Assembly: GCA_016763665.1 (NCBI GenBank)
Contig: JAESTI010000313.1
Span: forward strand, 1 to 6,318
Direction of reading: 5' to 3'
Source of the DNA: Bacteroidia bacterium
Lineage (GTDB): Bacteria; Bacteroidota; Bacteroidia; Flavobacteriales; NORP286
Length of the DNA stretch: 6,318 nucleotides
The notes beneath the pieces were generated by a model that worked only from the letters and a program-made list of their open reading frames with translations, ran no database searches and had not been told where the DNA came from. The position numbers were made by a program, and so were the translations under genes. Positions 1 to 5,557 of this stretch are shown here, in pieces. How positions within the stretch are numbered: position 1 is the stretch's first letter; each line of letters opens with the position of its first letter.

Positions 1-141
1 GTGCTCACTCCTACCGGACTCTTAGGTAAATTATTTGGGAAAAAATTCCTTGACCTAAAATTAAATGCATCTGCAAGCAGTTATTGGATTCAAAAACCTA
101 AAAGGGAATTAGGTAAGAAATTTTACGAGAGGCAATTTTAG
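1..141 (+). CDS. SxtJ-family membrane protein, C-terminal fragment (5' end outside window)
   Basis: Frame 1 is open from the first base to a TAG at 139-141, giving 46 residues. The fragment begins with LTPTGLLGKLFGKKFLDLKL, continues through an SYWI motif and ends in FYERQF. From memory, this pattern (TP.GL..rLfGk, then SYW, then a Y-x-x-x-F tail) is the usual C-terminus of small SxtJ-type membrane proteins of roughly 120-140 residues, so most of the protein, including its transmembrane helices, lies upstream. The DUF5989 gene at 3085-3243 supports the call, because SxtJ and DUF5989 genes are commonly neighbours beside a carbamoyltransferase. The exact function is unknown; a role in modifying a surface or exported glycan is inferred from that context only. 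The GTG at position 1 is probably internal. Confidence 0.7.
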   Translation: MLTPTGLLGKLFGKKFLDLKLNASASSYWIQKPKRELGKKFYERQF

Positions 142-236
142 CTCAATTATCTCAACTCTCTAATTATACAGAACATATTTTGTAAATACGTTCCTTTAAT
201 GCTATTTTTATGCCTTTCAAAATAAAAGTTACAAGA

Positions 237-302
237 ATGAAGAAATTTTTATACTGTATTGTTATTACTCTATGCTTTGGTTTTTCAACAGAGGTGTTTG
301 CA
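237..302 (+). other. Signal peptide with Gln at the mature N-terminus
   Basis: The 22 codons give a Lys-Lys n-region, a hydrophobic core (FLYCIVITLCFGF) and a V-F-A cleavage site for signal peptidase I. The next residue is Q23, then C24. Gln directly after the cleavage site is strongly favoured in Bacteroidota exported proteins and is normally cyclised to pyroglutamate. The cleavage position is read by eye, not computed. Confidence 0.82.
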
Positions 303-3077
303 CAATGTGTAAGTGGAATTGTAAAATCAGATATTAGCTGTAATGGTGGTGCTGATGGAGCAGCGACTGTAACTGTAGGTAATGGTACTTCCCCTTATCA
401 ATATTATTGGTCTAATGCTAAAACCAGTAAGTTCCTGACCAATTTAACAGCAGGTATTTATAAAGTTACCGTAATTGATGCCGCATTTTGTACTACTACA
501 TCGTCAATTACATTATCTGAACCTGATTCATTAGATCTTCTATTTACAACCACAGATGCAACTTGTGCTGAAAATAGTGATGGATCAGCAAGTGTATCTG
601 TATGGGGAGGAACAACCGCATATTCTTATTCGTGGAGTACCGGTTCAACATCTAATGAGATTGTAAATTTAATTTCAGGCATTTATACTGTGACTATTAC
701 GGATGGGAACAATTGTAAAGATACTGCTTCAGTCGTAGTTGCAGCGCCCGCCAGTTTAGATATGACAATCACAGTTACCCATTTAAGTTGTAATGGTAGT
801 GCCGATGGAGCAACACAGGTTTCTGCTTATGGAGGTACCGCAATTAGCGGAACCACTTATAAGTACAAATGGGTTCCAGGAATTACGATGACATCTACCT
901 ATTTATCCGTAAGTAGTTTACAGGCAAATACTTACATGGTAACCGTAACAGATAATAATAATTGTTTGATAACTGATAGTGTTATTATAACTGAACCTGA
1001 TTCATTGGGTCTTCTATTTACATCCACAGATGCAACTTGTGCTGAAAATAGTGATGGATCAGCAAGTGTTTCTGTATGGGGAGGAACAACAGCATATTCC
1101 TATTCATGGAATACAGGATCTACATCAAATAGTATTATGAGCTTAATTTCAGGCACTTACACGGCAACAATTACAGATGGGAACAAATGTAAAGATACTT
1201 CTACAGTTGTAGTTGGAGCACCTGATTCTTTGGATCTTATGTTGGCCATTACAGATGCAACATGTGCAGGAAACAGTGATGGATCAATAAGTGTATCGGT
1301 ATGGGGAGGAACTGCCCCATACAGTTATTTTTGGAATACTAGCGAAACTGCTTCTTCTATAATGACCGTTGCAGGTACCTACATTCTTACTATTACCGAT
1401 GCTAATAAGTGTGTTGAAGTAGTAATCGATTCCATTTTAGAACCGGATTTATTGCGGCATACACTAACCTCTTCCAATATAAGTTGTAATGGACTTGATG
1501 ATGGTACAGCCAGTACTTCAGCATGGGGAGGAACTGCTCCCTACAGCTACCTATGGTCAAATGATGATAGTTTATGGAATATAACAAACCTTGCAGCTGA
1601 AACTTACTATCTAACAATTATTGATGAAAACAGTTGCTGGGAATATGATTCAATAACCATCTCTGCTACAACATTCTCTATAGGAGCTACATCTACAGAT
1701 ATTAGTTGTTTTGGAGAAGCGGATGGTTCAATTACAGTTACAACATCTGATGGAACAAGTCCTTATACATTTATGTGGTCTACAGGAGATACACTTACAT
1801 GGCTTGATAGCCTTGCAGGCGGGTCCTATGCTGTTACTGTAACAGATAGTTCCAATGCATGCGCGTTTGCCTGGGTAAATATAATTGAGCCAGATACCAA
1901 CCTTTATTCAACTTCAGGCATTTCTGACATTGCGTGTAATGGTGATGGCGATGGGAGCATTATGGTTACAGTTATGGGAGGAACAAATCCATATACATAT
2001 TTATGGTCTGATGGTTCTAATTCTCAAAATCTAAACAAAATGGATGGGGGAACATATAAACTCACAGTTACTGATGCTAATAATTGTATGTTATATTCTT
2101 CTATTAAGATAAAAGAACCTGACTCCTTAATCGCGAGTGTAGATGCTGTTGATATTAGCTGTAATGGAATAGTAGATGGTTCGGCTAAGGCAAAAATAAC
2201 GGGAGGCACAAAATCCTACATGTACAGTTGGTCAACTGGTGATTCCTTAAACACTGCCAGCGGATTGGCAGAAGCTAATTACTCATTAACAGTTACTGAC
2301 GCTAATGGTTGCGTGGATATTACGACATTTTCAATAGTTGAGCCAGAGGCAATGACTGCCAGTATTGCAAAAACAAACGTACTATGTAAAGGTTATGCAA
2401 CAGGTGAAGTTGACCTGACAGTAAATGGAGGAACGGGTTCTTATACATACGATTGGTCAAACAATAAATCATCGCAAGATCAGAAATTCCTGAAAGCTGG
2501 AACCTATAGCGTTGAAGTTACTGATGGAAACAGTTGTACTGCAAATGCAAGCGCCACCTTAACTGAACCTTCATCAAGCATGTCCGTAACAAGCAACTCA
2601 ACAACACCTGTATGGCCGGATATATATGGTGGAGATGCTAGCGTTTCTGTTACCGGGGGAACTACACCATATTCCTATCAATGGTATAACGGAGGTACCT
2701 CATCAAGTATTGATAGCATTACTTCAGGAGTTTATTCGGTAGTTATAACCGATGCTAATGGTTGCAGAACAATAGTCTATGTTGAAGTTCCTACTGGAGT
2801 GAACGCTTTGAGTTCAAATGTAAGTATAACGATATACCCTAACCCATCCAGTGGTATTTTGTTTATTGATTATGAATTAACATCAAATCAACAACAGATC
2901 GTGTTCTCCATTTTTAATCAACTGGGAGAATTAGTTTTAGAAAGAAAAATTGAGAATACGAATACAATGAGCAACAAGATAGATTTGAGACTTGATCATC
3001 TCCCATCAGGGTTATACTTATTTAAAATGGATTTTGATAATGGTACTCTTAGTAAAAACATAATCTTAACTAAATAA
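237..3077 (+). CDS. SprB-repeat cell-surface protein with T9SS type A sorting domain
   Basis: This is a 946-residue secreted protein, probably a surface adhesin or matrix protein exported by Sec and then the type IX secretion system. Residues 1-22 form a signal peptide (MKKF start, hydrophobic core, cleavage after VFA before Q23). About eleven SprB-type repeats of about 75 residues fill residues 29-850. Each has the plan C-x-G-x-x-DG-S/T, GGT-x-PY-x-Y-x-W, Y-x-V/L-T-x-TD-x-N-x-C, then EPDSL. Residues 861-946 are the sorting domain (YPNPSSG at 867-873, SGLY at 924-927, Lys-ending tail). The ATG at 237 is preferred over the in-frame ATG at 210, since it starts a classic MKK signal peptide. It is far shorter than Flavobacterium SprB (over 6000 residues), so it is a SprB-repeat protein and not SprB itself. 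It begins 95 bases after the SxtJ stop and ends 7 bases before DUF5989, suggesting co-transcription with the latter. The ligand is unknown. Confidence 0.93.
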   Translation: MKKFLYCIVITLCFGFSTEVFAQCVSGIVKSDISCNGGADGAATVTVGNGTSPYQYYWSNAKTSKFLTNLTAGIYKVTVIDAAFCTTTSSITLSEPDSLDLLFTTTDATCAENSDGSASVSVWGGTTAYSYSWSTGSTSNEIVNLISGIYTVTITDGNNCKDTASVVVAAPASLDMTITVTHLSCNGSADGATQVSAYGGTAISGTTYKYKWVPGITMTSTYLSVSSLQANTYMVTVTDNNNCLITDSVIITEPDSLGLLFTSTDATCAENSDGSASVSVWGGTTAYSYSWNTGSTSNSIMSLISGTYTATITDGNKCKDTSTVVVGAPDSLDLMLAITDATCAGNSDGSISVSVWGGTAPYSYFWNTSETASSIMTVAGTYILTITDANKCVEVVIDSILEPDLLRHTLTSSNISCNGLDDGTASTSAWGGTAPYSYLWSNDDSLWNITNLAAETYYLTIIDENSCWEYDSITISATTFSIGATSTDISCFGEADGSITVTTSDGTSPYTFMWSTGDTLTWLDSLAGGSYAVTVTDSSNACAFAWVNIIEPDTNLYSTSGISDIACNGDGDGSIMVTVMGGTNPYTYLWSDGSNSQNLNKMDGGTYKLTVTDANNCMLYSSIKIKEPDSLIASVDAVDISCNGIVDGSAKAKITGGTKSYMYSWSTGDSLNTASGLAEANYSLTVTDANGCVDITTFSIVEPEAMTASIAKTNVLCKGYATGEVDLTVNGGTGSYTYDWSNNKSSQDQKFLKAGTYSVEVTDGNSCTANASATLTEPSSSMSVTSNSTTPVWPDIYGGDASVSVTGGTTPYSYQWYNGGTSSSIDSITSGVYSVVITDANGCRTIVYVEVPTGVNALSSNVSITIYPNPSSGILFIDYELTSNQQQIVFSIFNQLGELVLERKIENTNTMSNKIDLRLDHLPSGLYLFKMDFDNGTLSKNIILTK
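517..626 (+). repeat. Near-identical DNA segment, copy 1 (repeat 2)
   Basis: This segment of repeat 2 matches 991-1100 in repeat 4 with about 6 differences in 110 bases by hand alignment, several of them synonymous. The copies are exactly 474 bases (158 codons, two repeat units) apart. Other repeats in the array have diverged much further at the DNA level. Confidence 0.85.
991..1100 (+). repeat. Near-identical DNA segment, copy 2 (repeat 4)
   Basis: This is the partner of 517-626. It begins in the EPDSL linker and runs through the TCAENSDGSASVSVWGGTTA stretch, which is identical in protein between the two copies. Similarity falls off after the conserved YSYSW motif. Confidence 0.85.
2817..3077 (+). 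other. T9SS C-terminal sorting domain (type A, Por secretion tail)
   Basis: Residues 861-946 of the SprB-repeat protein carry the marks of a type A sorting domain. These are a YPNPSSG motif, alternating hydrophobic strands (FSIFNQLGELVLE), a DLRLDHLPSGLYLFKM segment and a basic C-terminal end (NIILTK). Such domains direct passage through the outer-membrane T9SS translocon and are normally removed by the PorU sortase during surface attachment. The dependence on T9SS is established for the domain family; the rest of the T9SS is not in this window. Confidence 0.92.
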
Positions 3078-3084
3078 AAGAGCA

Positions 3085-3243
3085 ATGTCTAAACTTTCTA
3101 TTCTAGCTGAATTTTGGGATTTTCTTAAGGAAAGAAAAAAGTGGTGGTTGCTGCCTATTATCGTCTTCTTATTTTTACTGGGAGCATTAATTGTATTGAC
3201 CGAAGGGTCAGCAGTTGCACCTTTTGTTTATACTTTGTTTTAA
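3085..3243 (+). CDS. DUF5989 family small membrane protein
   Basis: This 52-residue protein starts at the ATG at 3085 and stops at the TAA at 3241-3243. Its sequence follows the DUF5989 pattern closely: a short polar N-terminus (EFWDFLKERKKWW), one hydrophobic membrane span (about residues 20-38, LLPIIVFLFLLGALIVL), then a conserved TEGSAVAPFVYTLF tail. It is a complete member of a family that is usually about 50 residues long. Proteins of this family are commonly encoded beside SxtJ and a carbamoyltransferase; their biochemical role is not established. The start lies 7 bases after the SprB-repeat gene stop with only a weak purine stretch (AAAGAG) ahead of it, so translation may be coupled to that gene. 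The next gene downstream is on the opposite strand, so this is the last gene of the plus-strand unit. Confidence 0.9.
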   Translation: MSKLSILAEFWDFLKERKKWWLLPIIVFLFLLGALIVLTEGSAVAPFVYTLF

Positions 3244-3257
3244 ATATTAGCATTGCA

Positions 3258-3306
3258 GATAGCTGATAGCTTTTCTAACTATAATCTATTAGCTCTTCGG
3301 CTATTA
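3258..3306. repeat. Degenerate 7-mer words in the convergent intergenic gap
   Basis: The 73-base gap between the DUF5989 stop and the manC stop contains a perfect tandem GATAGCT GATAGCT at 3258-3271, then related words TATTAGCT (3287-3294) and GGCTATTA (3299-3306). The last two form a weak imperfect hairpin with a 4-base core stem. No strong GC-rich stem followed by a T-run was found, so a bidirectional terminator here cannot be supported beyond its position. Confidence 0.45.
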
Positions 3307-3316
3307 ACCTAAAATT

Positions 3317-4396
3317 CTAAAGATATTTATCTCCCTTATCCCGCTTTACATCCGCTGTAACCTGCTTGATTTGTTGTTCAAAATCCTTTTTACAAATTAA
3401 CAATATATCATCTGACTCAACTACAATGTAATCTTCAAGGCCTTGAAGTATTACCAATTTATCCTTAGGAGTTTTCACCACACATTTTGAAGTATCATAG
3501 ATCATTACATTTTTTCCGCTAACGGCATTTTCCAAATAATCCTTCTCCTGCAATTCGTATACTGCCCCCCATGTTCCTACATCTGACCAGCCAAATTCAG
3601 CCGGAACCACATAAACATTGTTGGACTTTTCCATTATACCATAATCAATGGAAATATTAGTGCAATGGGAATACGCTTTCTTAATATAAGCTACTTCTTT
3701 TTTGTTATTGTAGAACTTTTGTTCATTAAACAAATCATGAACTTCAGGAAGGTGATCTTGAAAAGCATTCAAAATTGTCTTAACATTCCATACAAAAATT
3801 CCCGAATTCCATAAGAAGTCGCCACTCTTAACAAATGACTTGGCAAGTTCTAAATCAGGTTTTTCCGTGAAAGTTTTGACTTTAAACAACATCTTTTTGT
3901 TTCCATCTGAAACGTATTGAATATACCCATAACCTGTATCAGGCCTGCTTGGTTTTATCCCTAACGTAATTAAAAACTCATTACTTGCTGCCTCTTGCAA
4001 TGCAGACTTTATGATCTTCAAATAATCATTTTCTTTTAAAATTATATGATCTGATGGCGCAACAACTATATTCGCATTAGGATTTATATTATATATCTTA
4101 AAACAAGCATAAGCGATACATGGTGCTGTATTTCTTCTTGTAGGTTCGCATAGTATTTGCTCATCTTTTATTCCTTTTAACTGCTCTTTTACCAAACCTT
4201 TATAAGCATTATTTGTAACAATGTAAATATGCTTGCGAGGACATAGTTTAAGGTACCTATCATATGTAGCCTGTATCAGTGTTGAACCAGTGTTTATGAT
4301 ATCCAAAAACTGTTTCGGATTAGCAGTTCTACTTATAGGCCAAAATCGACTTCCAATTCCACCTGCCATTATTACTGCGTAAGTATTCTTTCTCAT
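3317..4396 (-). CDS. manC: Mannose-1-phosphate guanylyltransferase (GDP-mannose pyrophosphorylase)
   Basis: The enzyme makes GDP-mannose from GTP and mannose 1-phosphate in the cytoplasm, feeding mannose, fucose and related sugars into surface polysaccharides and protein glycans. The 359-residue product opens with the nucleotidyltransferase signature AGGIGSRFWPISRTANPKQF (11-30). Other family motifs are EPTRRNTAPCIAYA (84-97), the metal-binding PSDH (114-117), TGYGYI (154-159), FTEKP (176-180), WNSGIFVW (196-203), DYGIMEK (251-257) and FGWSDVGTW (268-276). It is a single-domain form: the phosphomannose isomerase cupin found in longer bifunctional enzymes is absent, and the length fits the short bacterial class. 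ATG at 4394-4396, stop TAG at 3317-3319. It follows the cyclotransferase gene on the same strand after 124 bases, so it may have its own promoter, although none was recognised. It converges with DUF5989. Confidence 0.95.
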   Translation of the reverse strand: MRKNTYAVIMAGGIGSRFWPISRTANPKQFLDIINTGSTLIQATYDRYLKLCPRKHIYIVTNNAYKGLVKEQLKGIKDEQILCEPTRRNTAPCIAYACFKIYNINPNANIVVAPSDHIILKENDYLKIIKSALQEAASNEFLITLGIKPSRPDTGYGYIQYVSDGNKKMLFKVKTFTEKPDLELAKSFVKSGDFLWNSGIFVWNVKTILNAFQDHLPEVHDLFNEQKFYNNKKEVAYIKKAYSHCTNISIDYGIMEKSNNVYVVPAEFGWSDVGTWGAVYELQEKDYLENAVSGKNVMIYDTSKCVVKTPKDKLVILQGLEDYIVVESDDILLICKKDFEQQIKQVTADVKRDKGDKYL

Positions 4397-4398
4397 AA

Positions 4399-4514
4399 TC
4401 GATAATTCGTGTATTCGCTAATTCGTATAATCGTGTATTAGTGTACTTATTTTATAAGCTATTTGCTATCAACTCTAATCTAAAGGCATTTTGAATTCTT
4501 AATTCGTTATTCGT
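4399..4514. repeat. Degenerate AATTCGT-type repeats in the manC upstream gap
   Basis: The 124-base gap between manC and the cyclotransferase gene holds repeated copies or near copies of the word AATTCGT (ACGAATT on the manC strand). They lie at 4404-4410, 4413-4417 (ATTCG), 4420-4426, 4429-4434 (AATCGT), 4501-4507 and 4509-4514 (ATTCGT). They run right up to the manC start codon and the cyclotransferase stop codon. No coding potential, tRNA-like fold or clear promoter was seen. They look like low-complexity intergenic repeats; any function is unknown. Confidence 0.55.
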
Positions 4515-4520
4515 AAATAT

Positions 4521-5540
4521 TTATGCATTCTCTTTAAAAATAACTTCCAACAGAGTTTGACCAACTGCTTTTAAAACTTTTTTATCAATAATATCCATAT
4601 TGTCATTATGTGTGTGCCAGAATTTTCCAAAATTAGAAGGAGTATCATGATCATAATGAACAATATCTATACATGGAATACCTGCTAATTTGTTTATGTA
4701 AACATGATCATCAATTATTGGATTGGTTTCCTCAAAATGAAAGTTAGATGAATATCCATTTTGTGCCGCTGCATTCCATACTTTCTTCATTACAGAAGGA
4801 GCAAATTTCATTGAATTTCCTTCCATAGTAAAAGTAGCATCTTTGCCTCCCACCATATCCAGTAGTATTCCATACAATGGAAAATAGTTCTTTTTATGAA
4901 GATTTTTTGACCAATATTGTGAACCTAAACACCAGGAATCAGCTCTAGGTGCAAGTCCAGTATTATCAGGTTGGCCATAGTCCTCTACATCAAAAAGAAT
5001 AATATCAATTCCTACCTGAGGTGAATTTTGAGATAGTTGTCTAGCTATTTCAAGTAATACCCCAACCCCACTTGCTCCATCATTTGCTCCATCAATGGGT
5101 TGATCCCGGTTGGTTTTATCTTGATCCGCAAAGGGCCTTGTATCCCAATGGGCACACAGCATTATTCGATTCTTCTTCTCTGGGTTAAATTCTGCAATAA
5201 AATTTCTCATCGGAACTTTGCTACCATCATATATCTTAACATCTGTTTTTTGAATAATTAGATTTGCTGAAAACCTTTCCAAATAACTCGTCAGTAGCTG
5301 CTCGCATTGTTTATGCCCTGAAGTACCCGGAACCCTGGGACCACAATCAACCTGTTTCTTAATAAAAAAGTAGGCTGAATCAGCATTGAATTGTGGGACT
5401 ATTAAACTCGAAACAATTTCAGCATCTTCCTGAGAGGTGGTAGTACTCGTAGTTGAGTTATCCTGATTACAGGAATAAATAAAAGAAAGCGAGATCAATA
5501 AAAATAACCTCCCTAAATATGATTGAATATAACAAATCAT
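4521..5540 (-). CDS. Glutaminyl-peptide cyclotransferase-like M28 zinc lipoprotein
   Basis: This 339-residue predicted lipoprotein resembles M28 metallopeptidases of the glutaminyl cyclase type, which turn N-terminal Gln into pyroglutamate. Residues 1-23 are a lipoprotein signal ending FIYSC, with C24 the likely lipidated residue. Family motifs are CAHWDTRP (129-136), GANDGASG (151-158), FDVEDYG (183-189), LLDMVGG (226-232), IDDH (276-279) and KFWHTHNDN (306-314). By alignment from memory with human QC, D154, D187 and H309 would bind zinc, E186 would be the catalytic acid/base, D228 and D277 or D278 the supporting acids, and W308 the active-site Trp. The Asp in place of the second Glu (VED) is usual in bacterial members. 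The ATG at 5538-5540 is chosen because it starts the signal peptide directly; an in-frame TTG at 5576 would overlap the end of cysS. It begins 17 bases after the cysS stop, so the two are likely co-transcribed. An aminopeptidase role is the alternative. Confidence 0.88.
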   Translation of the reverse strand: MICYIQSYLGRLFLLISLSFIYSCNQDNSTTSTTTSQEDAEIVSSLIVPQFNADSAYFFIKKQVDCGPRVPGTSGHKQCEQLLTSYLERFSANLIIQKTDVKIYDGSKVPMRNFIAEFNPEKKNRIMLCAHWDTRPFADQDKTNRDQPIDGANDGASGVGVLLEIARQLSQNSPQVGIDIILFDVEDYGQPDNTGLAPRADSWCLGSQYWSKNLHKKNYFPLYGILLDMVGGKDATFTMEGNSMKFAPSVMKKVWNAAAQNGYSSNFHFEETNPIIDDHVYINKLAGIPCIDIVHYDHDTPSNFGKFWHTHNDNMDIIDKKVLKAVGQTLLEVIFKENA

Positions 5541-5557
5541 TTTCACCACTCTATCAA

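Larger units (their letters stand above)
321..2786 (+). repeat. Array of about eleven SprB-type repeats (period about 75 codons)
   Basis: The first cysteine of each repeat falls at protein residues 35, 110, 185, 268, 343, 417, 491, 567, 642 and 717, so the period is 74-76 residues except for 83 in repeat 3. A second cysteine follows at 85, 160, 243, 318, 392, 467, 542, 617, 692 and 767. Repeat 11 lacks the first cysteine and keeps only C843. Most repeats end in a linker such as EPDSL. The units are probably small beta-sandwich domains strung as a stalk; that fold is an inference from the repeat family and not visible directly. Confidence 0.9.

Noticed and set aside
1..3. GTG at the first base as a true start codon for a 46-residue protein
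   Set aside because: The sequence matches the C-terminal end of a longer membrane-protein family, so the window edge most likely cuts the gene.
168..182. Possible Bacteroidota promoter (TATTTTG-like -7 element) ahead of the SprB-repeat gene
   Set aside because: The match to TAnnTTTG is one base short, and no TTTG element is found at the right distance upstream. In DNA this AT-rich the match could be chance.
210..236. Upstream in-frame ATG as the start of the SprB-repeat protein
   Set aside because: It would add nine residues (MPFKIKVTR) ahead of a standard MKKF signal peptide. The ATG at 237 gives the usual signal peptide layout.
1402..1617. A 71-codon open frame on the minus strand inside the SprB-repeat gene
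   Set aside because: It lies wholly antisense to a well-supported coding repeat array, shows no recognisable domain, and is best explained as a by-product of repeat codon composition.
2024..2209. A 61-codon open frame on the minus strand inside the SprB-repeat gene
   Set aside because: It is antisense to conserved repeat motifs, and its product has no recognisable features.
321..2786. CRISPR-like or non-coding tandem repeat
   Set aside because: The period is a whole number of codons, the frame is open throughout, and conservation is at protein level, so this is a coding domain array.
3284..3309. Hairpin acting as a terminator between DUF5989 and manC
   Set aside because: The core stem is only four pairs (TAGC/GCTA) with a mismatch next to it and no T-run. 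It is too weak to call.
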